Shown piece after piece: positions 30,550-38,539 of a DNA stretch of 64,000 bases. Where the stretch lies: contig QAIB01000008.1 in NCBI GenBank assembly GCA_030418545.1, positions 1 to 64,000 on the forward strand, written 5' to 3'. Under the pieces are notes generated by a model, which saw nothing but the letters and a program-made list of their open reading frames with translations, was not told the origin of the DNA and did not search any database. The DNA comes from Xenophilus aerolatus. Lineage in GTDB: Bacteria > Pseudomonadota > Gammaproteobacteria > Burkholderiales > Burkholderiaceae_C. Position 1 is the first letter of the stretch, and every line of letters starts with the position of its first letter. The translations under genes and the position numbers were made by a program.

Positions 30550-31547
30550 GCGAGGCCGGAGGCGTGCCCGCGCAGCGTGTGCTGGTCACCGGCGGCGACG
30601 GCTTCCTGGGGCGTTCCGTGGTGGCAGGCCTGGCCGCGCAAGGCGGCCTCCACGTCGTGGCGCTGGATGTGCGCGAGGTGCCGCCCGAGCGTCGCCTGCC
30701 GGGCGTGGTCTATGCGGCGCAGGACGTGCGCGACCCGCGCATCGCCGACACGCTCTCGCTGCACGGCATCGACACCGTGGTGCACCTGGCCTCCATCGTC
30801 ACGCCGGGCCGCGGTTCGACCCGCGCCTTCGAGCATTCGGTCGACGTGGGCGGCACGGCCAACCTGCTGGCAGCCTGCACGGCACAGGGCGTGCGGCACG
30901 TCGTCGTGTCCTCCAGCGGGGCCGCCTACGGCTACCACGCCGACAACCCGCCCTGGATCACCGAGGACCAGCCGCTGCGCGGCAACCCCGTCTTCGCCTA
31001 TGCGGACCACAAGCGACAGGTCGAGGAAATGCTGGCCGCGTACCGCGCCAGCCACCCCGCGCTGGCGCAGACGGTCCTGCGCATCGGCACCATCCTCGGC
31101 GAAGGCGTCGACAACCAGATCACCGCGCTGTTCGAGAAGCCGCGCCTCATTGCCATCCGGGGCAGCGACAGCCCCTTCGTGTTCATCTGGGACGAGGACG
31201 TGACCGGCGCCGTCCTGCATGCCGTTTCGGGCGCGCCACCCGGCTGCTACAACCTCGCCGGCGACGGCGCGCTCACCATCCACGAGATCGCCCGCCGTCT
31301 CGGCAAGCGCACCCTCGACTGGCCGGCGGGCGTGCTGCGCGCGGCGCTGGCGGTCGGGTCGGCACTCCGCCTGAGCCGCTACGGCCCCGAGCAACTGGAC
31401 TTCCTGCGTTACCGGCCCGTGCTGCTCAACAGCGCGCTGAAGGAACGCTTCGGCTATGTGCCGCGCAGGACCAGCGCCGAGGCATTCGACGCGTTCGTGG
31501 AGGCGCGGGCGCGGCAGGGGCGGCCGGTCAGCGTGGCGGTGCCGTAG
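30546..31547 (+). CDS. NAD-dependent epimerase/dehydratase, 3beta-HSD-like
   Basis: A 333-residue extended SDR. The cofactor motif is VLVTGGDGFLGRSVV near residue 12, catalytic residues are in SSSGAAYG and a Y-x3-K at YADHK, and the C-terminal half carries IWDEDVTGAVLHAV, as in UDP-sugar epimerases and 3beta-hydroxysteroid dehydrogenases. No sugar nucleotide genes lie nearby, so a hydroxysteroid- or terpenoid-type alcohol is at least as likely as a nucleotide sugar. It starts inside the symporter stop (ATGA) and its 3' end converges with a LysR gene by 20 bp. Confidence 0.9.
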   Translation: MSEAGGVPAQRVLVTGGDGFLGRSVVAGLAAQGGLHVVALDVREVPPERRLPGVVYAAQDVRDPRIADTLSLHGIDTVVHLASIVTPGRGSTRAFEHSVDVGGTANLLAACTAQGVRHVVVSSSGAAYGYHADNPPWITEDQPLRGNPVFAYADHKRQVEEMLAAYRASHPALAQTVLRIGTILGEGVDNQITALFEKPRLIAIRGSDSPFVFIWDEDVTGAVLHAVSGAPPGCYNLAGDGALTIHEIARRLGKRTLDWPAGVLRAALAVGSALRLSRYGPEQLDFLRYRPVLLNSALKERFGYVPRRTSAEAFDAFVEARARQGRPVSVAVP

Positions 31548-32436
31548 CAGCCGGCGCATCGCACAGGTGCGCCAGCAGCCCACGCGCGTGGGGTGACAGC
31601 GCCGCGGCGTCCTTCGCCACGCACAGCAGCTGGCGCCGGGCCCAACGGTCGGTGAGCGCCACGCGGGCGATCTTCATCGTGCGCGCGCAGCGCCGCGCCG
31701 CGGCCAGCGGCACGACGCCGGCGCCGATGCCTTGTTCCACCAGGCTGCACACCGCGTCGAAGCTGCGCACGCGCACCCGGTAGGCCAGACGCTGGCCCTG
31801 CCGACGCGCCTGCTGGGCCACGTGCTCCTGCAGCGGGTTGCCGTCGACCAGGCCGACCCACTCGCGGGCGTTGAGCTCGGCGAAGCCGATGCGTCGGTGC
31901 CGGGCCACGGCGTCGCTTCGCGCCACCACGAGCACCAGGTCGTCGCGCCGGAAGGGCAGCGCCTCCAGGCCGCCGAGGTCCGCGGCATCGGACACGATGC
32001 CGAGGTCGGCCCGCCCGTCGCGCACCGCCTCCGCGATCTCGCCGCTGGGCTGCTCCTCGAGATCGATCGAGAGCTTGGGGTGCTGCGCCAGAAAGCGGCC
32101 CAGCGGCACGGGCAGGTGCTCCGTCATGGCCGAGGTGTTGCAGAGCAGGTGCACCCGGCCATGCAGCCCTTGGCCGTGTGCACCGAGCTCGGCCCGAAGC
32201 TGCTCCATCTGCTGCATGACCACGCGCGCATGGTGCAGCAGCGTGCGGCCGGCCTCGGTGGGTCGCACGCCATGGGCGTGGCGCGTGAGCAGGGGGTGGC
32301 CCAGCGCGTCTTCCATTCCGCGCACCCGCTGGCTGGCCGAGGCCAGCGTCATGTGCGCGCGCTGAGCGCCGCCCGTCAGGCTGCCGGCTTGCGCCACATG
32401 CACGAAGAGGCGCAGGTCGATGAGGTCGAAGCGCAT
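31528..32436 (-). CDS. LysR-family regulator, convergent with SDR operon
   Basis: A 302-residue LysR regulator: DNA-binding helix-turn-helix at residues 1-60 (LIDLRLFVHVAQAGSLTGGA, then TLASASQRVRGMEDALG) and a PBP2-like effector domain beginning GRVHLLCNTSAMTEHLPV. The start at 32436 aligns with the family. It points into the 3' end of the preceding four-gene operon and overlaps its last gene by 20 bp, so any control of that operon would be in trans. It may equally control the downstream divergent small protein and TSUP gene. Confidence 0.88.
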   Translation of the reverse strand: MRFDLIDLRLFVHVAQAGSLTGGAQRAHMTLASASQRVRGMEDALGHPLLTRHAHGVRPTEAGRTLLHHARVVMQQMEQLRAELGAHGQGLHGRVHLLCNTSAMTEHLPVPLGRFLAQHPKLSIDLEEQPSGEIAEAVRDGRADLGIVSDAADLGGLEALPFRRDDLVLVVARSDAVARHRRIGFAELNAREWVGLVDGNPLQEHVAQQARRQGQRLAYRVRVRSFDAVCSLVEQGIGAGVVPLAAARRCARTMKIARVALTDRWARRQLLCVAKDAAALSPHARGLLAHLCDAPAATAPPR

Positions 32437-32570
32437 GGCGCCACGGTAGCACGCGAGACTCAGGCGGGGGCTGAGGCTGGCTGCGCGAGATCCGCATTGG
32501 CGCTCCTCGGGCAGCGGGCCAGACTGCAGGCGCTGTCCGCGTGGTGCGGGCGGCACCTCCAGGAAAAGCC

Positions 32571-32810
32571 ATGCATTGCCGTGTGTCTCTGTCGCCGCTT
32601 CGCCACCACACGCCCGGGTGGCTGAGGCTGCGCCTGATCCTTGCCGCCCTCTGTCTGGGCGGCGCGGCCGTGTTCGCCGGCGACGAAGCCATCGGCGCGG
32701 CGACGCCGCTGCCGGGCGCGCAGGCCCGGGCGGCGCTGCAGGGCAGCGCCATCGGTCGCATGCACCGCGACCTTCTCAATCGCTCGCCGGCCGGCCGGCG
32801 GTGCGGATGA
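32571..32810 (+). CDS. Small exported protein, hypothetical
   Basis: A 79-residue reading frame supported by an AGGA-type ribosome site (CCAGGAAAAGCC before ATG), a hydrophobic segment (LRLILAALCLGGAAVFAG, about residues 19-36) that looks like a signal peptide with an AxA-like end, and a four-base ATGA overlap with the TSUP gene. No family was recognised; the mature part is only some 40 residues rich in alanine and arginine. An upstream ATG at 32541 is also open. It could be a small periplasmic partner of the transporter or a chance frame. Confidence 0.45.
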   Translation: MHCRVSLSPLRHHTPGWLRLRLILAALCLGGAAVFAGDEAIGAATPLPGAQARAALQGSAIGRMHRDLLNRSPAGRRCG

Positions 32811-33577
32811 ACGGGGCGTCGATGGCGCCGGCCCTGTCGTGGGAGACGGGGTGCCTCGCGGTAGCCGTTTTCTTGCTGGCCGGCGCGGTCAAGGGCGTGA
32901 TCGGGCTGGGGCTGCCGACCTTCTCGATGGCGCTGCTGGCCCTGTGGATGCCGCCGGCGCAGGCCGCGGCGCTGCTGCTCGTGCCTTCGCTGGCCACCAA
33001 TGTCTGGCAGGCCGGGCCGGTGCGCACGCTGGCGCCGCTGTGTCGCCGGCTCGCGGGGCTCCAGGCGGGCGTGGTGGTGGGCACGGTGGGCGGCGCGTTG
33101 GCCTTCGGCGCGCCCTCGGGACGCGCCGGTGCGTTGCTGCTGGGCCTGGCGCTGGTCGGCTACGCCGTCTGGGGGCTGGCGGGGCGCGCGCTGCGCGTCC
33201 CCCGCACCAGGCTGGACTGGCTCGGTGCCTGCGCCGGGGCCGCGACGGGGCTGCTCACGGCGCTGACGGGCGTCTTCGTCATCCCGGCCGTGCCTTACCT
33301 GCAGGGCCTCGGCCTGGAGAAGGACGAGCTGGTGCAGGCCATGGGCCTGTCGTTCACCGTGTCCACGCTCGCGCTTGGCGTGGGCCTGGGGTTGCAGGGT
33401 GAGGCGACGGGCCCGCAGCTCGCGGCATCGCTCTGGATGCTGCCCGCCGCCGCCGTGGGCATGGTGGCGGGGCAGCGGCTGCGCGCACGCATGCCCGTGG
33501 CGGCCTTTCGCCGCTGCTTCTTCGTCGGCCTGGCCGCGCTGGGAGCGTGGATGGTGTGGCGCGCGGTGCGCGGATGA
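32807..33577 (+). CDS. TSUP (TauE/SafE) family sulfite/organic anion exporter
   Basis: A 256-residue membrane protein with about eight hydrophobic segments and the TSUP pattern of two repeated halves: LLAGAVKGVIGLGLPTFSM in the first and GAATGLLTALTGVFVIPAVP in the second, each with glycine-rich helix ends. TSUP carriers move sulfite, sulfoacetate or other small organic anions. The start overlaps the small upstream frame (ATGA). Substrate is not indicated by the neighbours. Confidence 0.88.
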   Translation: MNGASMAPALSWETGCLAVAVFLLAGAVKGVIGLGLPTFSMALLALWMPPAQAAALLLVPSLATNVWQAGPVRTLAPLCRRLAGLQAGVVVGTVGGALAFGAPSGRAGALLLGLALVGYAVWGLAGRALRVPRTRLDWLGACAGAATGLLTALTGVFVIPAVPYLQGLGLEKDELVQAMGLSFTVSTLALGVGLGLQGEATGPQLAASLWMLPAAAVGMVAGQRLRARMPVAAFRRCFFVGLAALGAWMVWRAVRG

Positions 33578-33586
33578 AGGCGCCGC

Positions 33587-34045
33587 TCAGGTCGCCAGCA
33601 CGGCGCGCACGCGTTCGATGACCTGCCGGTAGGGCAGGGCGAAGCCGTCCAGCGCTTCGTGCGCCGCCAGCCAGCGGAAGGCAAAGACCAGGCCCTCCTC
33701 CTCGGGGCTGCCGATGGCCGTGTGTTCGAAGCGCTCGGGCCAGGCGGCGGTGCTGCGCATCAGGAACAGGTGCCAGCGCTGGTCGTGGTCGTGGCGGTTC
33801 CCCTCGACACCGCCGGCGCAGAAGCGGTGCAGCGTGCCCAGGGGCTCGAGCGGGCCCTCGAAGCGGATGCCCGACTCCTCGAGCAACTCGCGGCGCACCG
33901 CGTCTTCGGGGCTCTCACCCGCTTCGATGGTGCCCTTGGGCAACTGCATGCCGCCATCGGCTGGATGATCGAACACCAGCAGCCGGCCGCGCGTGTCCAC
34001 GAGGCACGCGCAGGCCTTGCCGATCGGCTCGAGGGCCTCCGCCAT
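33587..34045 (-). CDS. NUDIX hydrolase
   Basis: A 152-residue NUDIX enzyme that cleaves nucleoside-diphosphate-linked substrates. The Nudix box GTIEAGESPEDAVRRELLEE with SGI following matches Gx5Ex7REUxEExGU in full, starting near residue 37. The frame is open upstream through yqeY, but MAEALEPIGKAC at 34045 gives the usual length. The gene lies 7 bp downstream of the yqeY stop. Preferred substrate is unknown. Confidence 0.9.
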   Translation of the reverse strand: MAEALEPIGKACACLVDTRGRLLVFDHPADGGMQLPKGTIEAGESPEDAVRRELLEESGIRFEGPLEPLGTLHRFCAGGVEGNRHDHDQRWHLFLMRSTAAWPERFEHTAIGSPEEEGLVFAFRWLAAHEALDGFALPYRQVIERVRAVLAT

Positions 34046-34052
34046 GGCGTGC

Positions 34053-34502
34053 TCAGCCCCCGGCGAGGGCCGCCTTGACCGCCGCGCTGACCTGGCCCAT
34101 CTCGGCCTTGCCGGCCAGGCGTGTCTTGACCACGCCCATGACCTTGCCCATGTCGCCAGGCCCCTTGGCACCGAGCTCCGCCACGATGGCCTTGACCTCG
34201 GCGGCCACCTCATCGGCGCTCATGCGCTGCGGCAGGTAGGCCTCGATGACCTTGATCTCGGCGGCTTCCTTGTCGGCAAGCTCGGTGCGGCCGGCCTGCG
34301 TGAAGGCGGCGATCGAGTCCTTGCGCTGCTTGATCATCTTGTCGATCACGCCCACGATCGCGGCGTCGTCCAGCTCGACGCGCTCGTCGACTTCCTTCTG
34401 CTTCATGGCGGCGAGCAGCAGGCGGATGGTGGCCAGCCGTTCGGATTCCTTGGCGCGCATGGCGGCCTTCATGTCGTCGCTGATCTGTTGCTTGAGGCTC
34501 AT
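34053..34502 (-). CDS. GatB/YqeY domain protein
   Basis: A 149-residue YqeY-family protein, similar to the C-terminal tRNA-contacting domain of GatB. It is helical throughout, with the blocks MSLKQQISDDMKAAMRAKE, RLATIRLLLAAMKQKEVDER, and the C-terminal QVSAAVKAAL. Its location after rpsU is a widespread proteobacterial arrangement (rpsU, yqeY, dnaG). A terminator separates it from rpsU, giving graded expression. Confidence 0.93.
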   Translation of the reverse strand: MSLKQQISDDMKAAMRAKESERLATIRLLLAAMKQKEVDERVELDDAAIVGVIDKMIKQRKDSIAAFTQAGRTELADKEAAEIKVIEAYLPQRMSADEVAAEVKAIVAELGAKGPGDMGKVMGVVKTRLAGKAEMGQVSAAVKAALAGG

Positions 34503-34533
34503 GGGTCTTCCTTCAAAGCCCGGTGGACGGGCG

Positions 34534-34573
34534 AAAAACGAAAAGGCCGCGACAGGTTTCCCGGCGCGGCCTT
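34534..34573 (-). terminator. Intrinsic terminator between rpsU and yqeY
   Basis: On the minus strand AAGGCCGCG and CGCGGCCTT form a nine-base stem (plus 34543-34551 and 34565-34573) followed by TTTTCGTTTTTC. It lies 32 bp past the rpsU stop and would make most rpsU transcripts monocistronic, with some readthrough into yqeY. Confidence 0.8.
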
Positions 34574-34604
34574 CAGGTCACTGGCGGGGCCAGTGCCGGC
34601 GTGA

Positions 34605-34817
34605 TCAGTACAGCTTCTTGGGCAGCTGCATGCTGCGCACGCGCTTGTAGTGGCGCTTCACGGCCGCGGCCTTCTTGCGCTTGCGCTCGGCGGTCGGCTT
34701 TTCGTAGAACTCGCGGGCACGCAGGTCCGTCAGCAGGCCGAGCTTCTCGATCGTGCGCTTGAAACGGCGCAGGGCGACGTCGAAGGGCTCGTTTTCTTTA
34801 ACGCGGATGGTGGTCAT
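34605..34817 (-). CDS. rpsU: 30S ribosomal protein S21
   Basis: A 70-residue ribosomal protein that helps base-pairing of mRNA with 16S rRNA at initiation. The sequence starts [20 protein letters not shown] and ends in a lysine/arginine-rich tail ([20 protein letters not shown]), both diagnostic. The length is normal. A TATAAT lies about 110 bases upstream on the minus strand, and a terminator follows. Confidence 0.98.
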
Positions 34818-34926
34818 GGATACAAACAGTCTGTTGAATGTGGCCGGGGAAGATCGGGCCCCGTGCCGGGTGTCCTCAACTGAAATCGTGTGTGGCCCGC
34901 TGAGGGAAGGCCGAAGTTAGCCGGGC

Positions 34927-34932
34927 ATTATA
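34927..34932 (-). promoter_or_regulatory. Candidate -10 box of rpsU promoter
   Basis: The minus strand reads TATAAT within GGGCTATAATGCCC, a consensus -10 element in an otherwise GC-rich gap of 146 bp. No convincing -35 was seen. It would give rpsU a leader of about 105 bases. Confidence 0.5.
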
Positions 34933-34963
34933 GCCCAGGCGCGCCGGCGGCTGACGGCGTGCG

Positions 34964-35758
34964 TCAGCCGGCCAGGCCACCCCGCTCGGGCAGGATGCGG
35001 GCGGCGTGCTCCGGCCATCCGGGGAACAGCCGCGGCAGGGCGTCTGCCGGCAGGCGCTCGCGGGCGAAGCAGCGGGCCGTCGAGGCCGGATGCACGAGGT
35101 GCAGGCAACTGGCGTTGACATCGTTCACGGCGATGAAGTGCGCGCCCGAGGCCACCACGCGCCGCGCGAAGCTTTCGTCCTCGCACAGGTCGATGTCGTC
35201 GAAGCGATGCATCTGCGCCAGGCGCCGGCGGTAGACGTACGAAAAGCCGTAGAAGAGGATCAAATCCGCGCCGATCTGCATGCCGTCGTGGAACAGCACC
35301 TCGCGCAGCTCGCCGCGCACCAGCTCGAAATGCCGGCCGACCCGCGCATTCAGGTCCATGTAGCCCAGGAACTGCAGCGAGGGCGCCCACACGTAGAAGC
35401 CCGACAGCTTCACCAGGTCGGCACCCTGTGCGTCGAGCAGTCCGCAGAATTCGCGCAGGTAGTCCGGGGCGTAGTAGTCGTCGTCGTCGAAGTGGGCGAT
35501 GCAGTCACCGCTCGCCATGCCGATGAGCAGGTTGCGCTTCGAGCCGATGGGCACGCGCTCACGGCTGTGGACGTAGCGCACGCGGCCATCGGCGGCGGCC
35601 AGCGCCTGCATGAAGGCGCTCGGCGCGGGGCTGTCGTCGTGCACCAGCCACTCCCAGTCGACCGTCTGGGACTGGACGCACGCGGCGATGGCCGGCAGGT
35701 AGTGTTCGCGCCGCGACGTCGGCGTGATGATCGAGACGGTCGGTGTCCGCATGGCCAT
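34964..35758 (-). CDS. Glycosyltransferase, family 2
   Basis: A 264-residue GT-A fold glycosyltransferase. It begins VSIITPTSRREHYLPAIAAC, with a nucleotide-sugar site DWEWLVHDDS and the metal-binding DxD region in AHFDDDDYYAPDYLREF, followed by the acceptor-side motif CEDESFARRVV. Two ATGs (35758 and 35752) are six bases apart and cannot be separated. No polysaccharide genes lie nearby, so sugar and acceptor are unknown. The start is 15 bp from the next gene upstream (flavoprotein stop at 35773). Confidence 0.85.
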   Translation of the reverse strand: MAMRTPTVSIITPTSRREHYLPAIAACVQSQTVDWEWLVHDDSPAPSAFMQALAAADGRVRYVHSRERVPIGSKRNLLIGMASGDCIAHFDDDDYYAPDYLREFCGLLDAQGADLVKLSGFYVWAPSLQFLGYMDLNARVGRHFELVRGELREVLFHDGMQIGADLILFYGFSYVYRRRLAQMHRFDDIDLCEDESFARRVVASGAHFIAVNDVNASCLHLVHPASTARCFARERLPADALPRLFPGWPEHAARILPERGGLAG

Positions 35759-35772
35759 GGAACCTGGCAGCC

Positions 35773-37038
35773 TCAGGACGCGTCGCCCGCCAGCGCCTGC
35801 GCGCAGGCATGCGCGCTCGCCCAGGCCCACTGGAAGTTGTAGCCGCCCAGCCAGCCGGTCACGTCGACCACCTCGCCGATGAAATGCAGGCCCGGCTGCC
35901 GGGTGGCTTCCATCGTCTGCGACGAGAGTTCACGCGTATCGACGCCGCCGGCCGTGACCTCGGCCTTCCTGTAGCCCTCGGTGCCGTCGGGCGTGATCTC
36001 CCAGTGGGCGATGCGCTCCGCCAGCCCCGCCAGCGCCTTGTCGGCCGCTTCGTTGATGGGGCGCTGCAGGGCCGGGTCCTCGCCCACCCAGGCGTCGGCC
36101 AGGCGCGAGGGCACGAGCGCCGCCAGTTCGTTGGCGATGCGCTTGCGCGAATCGCGCTTGGCGGCGGCGAGCGCGGCGCCCACGTCCACGCCCGGCGCGA
36201 AGTCGATCGCGAGGGGCGTGCCGGGCTGCCAGTAGCTGGAAATCTGCAGCACTGCTGGGCCGGAGAGGCCGCGGTGCGTGAACAGCAGGTCTTCCACGAA
36301 CTGCATGCGTGTCTTCTTCGAGCCGGTGGCGATCTCGACCGGCAGTGCCAGCCCCGCCAGGCCGGCGTAGGGTGTCCACGCGTCGCCGCCGAAGGTCAGC
36401 GGCACCAGCGCCGGCCTCGGCTCGACCACGCGCAGGCCGAACTGTTTGGCGACCCGGTAGCCGAAATCGCTCGCACCCAGCTGGGGGATCGACAGGCCGC
36501 CGGTGGCGATCACCAGCTGCCGTGCGACGACGGAGCCCCGATCGCTATGGATTTGATAGCTTCCGGCGCCCGCGCCGTCTGGGCTGGAGGCCGAAAAGGC
36601 CACTGAACGCACGGCGCAGGGCTGCCAGCGTTCGACGCTGCCGTCGGCGCATTCGGCCAGCAGCATGTCGATGATCTGCTGCGAGGGGCCATCGCAGAAC
36701 AGCTGGCCCTTGTGCTTCTCGTGCCAGGCGATGCCGTGGCGCTCGACCAGCGCGATGAAGTGCTGCGGCGTGTAGCGGGCGAGCGCCGAGCGGCAGAAAT
36801 GCGGGTTGTCGCCCACGAAGTGCCGCTGCGGCGCGCGCGGGTCCAGGTCGCGGTTGGTGAAGTTGCAGCGCCCGCCGCCCGAGATGCGGATCTTCTCCGC
36901 CACGCGCTCGCTGTGGTCGATGACCAGCACCTTCAGCCCGCGCTGCCCGGCCTGCGCGGCGCAGAACAGGCCGGCGGCGCCGGCGCCGACGATCACGACG
37001 TCGAAGAAGGCGGCGGCTGCACGGGCGGGGGTCGGCAT
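35773..37038 (-). CDS. HI0933-like (BaiN/YhiN) NAD(P)/FAD flavoprotein
   Basis: A 421-residue flavoprotein of the HI0933/BaiN family. The FAD motif is VVIVGAGAAGLFCAAQAG near residue 14, followed by the family marker KIRISGGGRCNFTNRD and later GGLSIPQLGASDFGY and LSGPAVLQISSYW. Its physiological substrate is not known; members reduce quinone- or dienoyl-type compounds. A copy of the 49-bp dispersed repeat lies inside the gene in frame (36544-36592), giving about 16 residues of repeat-derived sequence around SPDGAGAGSYQIH, probably in a surface loop. Confidence 0.9.
   Translation of the reverse strand: MPTPARAAAAFFDVVIVGAGAAGLFCAAQAGQRGLKVLVIDHSERVAEKIRISGGGRCNFTNRDLDPRAPQRHFVGDNPHFCRSALARYTPQHFIALVERHGIAWHEKHKGQLFCDGPSQQIIDMLLAECADGSVERWQPCAVRSVAFSASSPDGAGAGSYQIHSDRGSVVARQLVIATGGLSIPQLGASDFGYRVAKQFGLRVVEPRPALVPLTFGGDAWTPYAGLAGLALPVEIATGSKKTRMQFVEDLLFTHRGLSGPAVLQISSYWQPGTPLAIDFAPGVDVGAALAAAKRDSRKRIANELAALVPSRLADAWVGEDPALQRPINEAADKALAGLAERIAHWEITPDGTEGYRKAEVTAGGVDTRELSSQTMEATRQPGLHFIGEVVDVTGWLGGYNFQWAWASAHACAQALAGDAS
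36544..36592 (+). repeat. Dispersed 49-bp repeat, copy B, inside a coding gene
   Basis: GCTAT-N7-ATAGC at 36544-36560, then CGGCGCCCGC and CTGGAGGCC. It is the closest relative of copy A and lies in the minus-strand flavoprotein gene, where it is read in frame as about 16 residues rich in glycine and alanine. Confidence 0.75.
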
Positions 37039-37075
37039 CGGCTGGATGGGTGTCCTGGGTGGGAAGGCGCGCGTG

Positions 37076-37738
37076 TCAGGCGAACAGGGCCTTGGCGCCC
37101 GAGGTGGCGATCTGCAGCCCGACGCAGAAGATGAAGAAGGCGATCAGCCGGTTGAAGATCTGCTCGCCGCGCGATCCGAGATAGTGCTGCAGGCGCTGCG
37201 TGTTGAGGTAGAAGAAGTAGACCATGGCGCACATGACGACGATCGCGAGCTGGATCGCGCCCAGGCTCAGCAGCGTGCGCTCCCAGGTTTCCGACGCCCC
37301 GTGTGCGCTCAGCGTCAGCAGCACCGAAATCGTGCCGGCGCCGGTGGTGAGCGGGAAGGTCAGCGGGTAGAACAGCTGGTCGTCGATGTCGGTGCGCTGT
37401 GCCGGCGCGGCCGCATCGTCGGTCGGCTCGCTCTTCTTCTTGTCGGACGCCAGGAACTCCCAGCCCATCTTGCAGATCATGATGCCGCCGCCGAGCTGCA
37501 CGACCGGGATCGAAAGGCCGAAGAGCTTGAGGATCCAGCCGCCGGCCACCAGCGTCACCGTGCACAGGCAGAAGGCGTACAGCGTGATGAGCCCGACCGC
37601 GCGGCGCCTGCCGGGCGGGTCGAGCAGCGCCAGCGAAGGCATCACGACGAAGGCCGTTCCTACCGGATTGACCACCGGGAACAGCGCCACCACGCCGATG
37701 AACAGCAGGTGGATGAAGGTGTGGACGTCGGCGTTCAA
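37076..37738 (-). CDS. MarC family integral membrane protein
   Basis: A 220-residue MarC (UPF0056) protein with six membrane segments. Typical elements are LFPVVNPVGTAFVVMPSL near the N-terminus and PLTTGAGTISVLL in the middle; the function of the family is unsettled. No ATG fits the family start, but TTG at 37738 gives the expected length and overlaps the upstream lipoprotein stop as TTGA, so a coupled TTG start is the best reading. A cytoplasmic insert KKKSEPTDDAAAPAQ lies between halves. Confidence 0.85.
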   Translation of the reverse strand: MNADVHTFIHLLFIGVVALFPVVNPVGTAFVVMPSLALLDPPGRRRAVGLITLYAFCLCTVTLVAGGWILKLFGLSIPVVQLGGGIMICKMGWEFLASDKKKSEPTDDAAAPAQRTDIDDQLFYPLTFPLTTGAGTISVLLTLSAHGASETWERTLLSLGAIQLAIVVMCAMVYFFYLNTQRLQHYLGSRGEQIFNRLIAFFIFCVGLQIATSGAKALFA

Positions 37739-38538
37739 CGGCTGTCCGCCCCGTCGGCCGTGATGATCGGCGGCGGGTTGTACTTGAGGTGGCCCACGTA
37801 GCGAAGCGGCCGGGTCGACGGGATCGAGGGCACGTCGCCCTCGCGCATGTGCAGCAGGTCGGCCGGGCTCACCCAGCGCGGGTCGGCCGTGGTGATGGGC
37901 AGACCGGCCCGGCGGTACGCCTCCAGCACGAACTGCGAGCAGAAGAACTGGTCGTCGCGGCTGGTGCCCAGCTGCACGGTGGCCATGCCGCTCACGCAGA
38001 AGTTGCGCACCGCATCGGGCAGCAGCGGCAGCTCGCACATTCGGCGGTTGAGCACGAAGGGCGCCTGCAGCAGCACGCCGCCCGTGTTGTAGCGCGTGCC
38101 GACCTGCGACGCCGCCCAGGCGCGCATCCGCTCGGCGTGGGAGGCTGTCACACCCGGCAACCGGAAGGCGACCACCATCTGCTCCTCGGCCGTCACGGCC
38201 TCCAGCGGCCGGGCGCGCACACCCGTTCCCACCGCCTCGGCGATCTGCCCGTCACCCAGGTAGAGCACGGCATGGCTCACCGGCGACAAGGTGCCCAGGC
38301 GGATGCCGAAGGAATTCACGGTCGCCACCGAGGTGAGCAGGATGTCGCCCGGCTCCAGCACCGCGGCGCTCACCAGCTCGCCGCCATTGCCCGGCGCGAT
38401 GCCGGAGTGCTGGAAGTGCACGCCCAGTGGCGCCTCGGGCGAGGGCGCCTGCACGCGCGAGGCACAGCCGGCAAGGCCGGCGGCAAGCGCCACGAGCAGC
38501 GCCGACGCACCCGCGCGGGTGCCGAAGCCGCCGCGCAT
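37735..38538 (-). CDS. YaeF/YiiX-like permuted papain-fold lipoprotein
   Basis: A 267-residue lipoprotein: the lipobox is GLAGC with the cysteine near residue 25. The body fits permuted NlpC/P60-like (C92/YiiX) hydrolases: LEPGDILLTS, then SHAVLYLGDGQIAEAVG with the histidine, and DQFFCSQFVLEAYRRAG with the probable catalytic cysteine. In this permuted fold the histidine precedes the cysteine, as seen. The substrate may be a lipid or peptidoglycan fragment. It is followed by marC with a four-base overlap and lies one base from the upstream gene stop. Confidence 0.82.
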   Translation of the reverse strand: MRGGFGTRAGASALLVALAAGLAGCASRVQAPSPEAPLGVHFQHSGIAPGNGGELVSAAVLEPGDILLTSVATVNSFGIRLGTLSPVSHAVLYLGDGQIAEAVGTGVRARPLEAVTAEEQMVVAFRLPGVTASHAERMRAWAASQVGTRYNTGGVLLQAPFVLNRRMCELPLLPDAVRNFCVSGMATVQLGTSRDDQFFCSQFVLEAYRRAGLPITTADPRWVSPADLLHMREGDVPSIPSTRPLRYVGHLKYNPPPIITADGADSR

Positions 38539-38539
38539 C

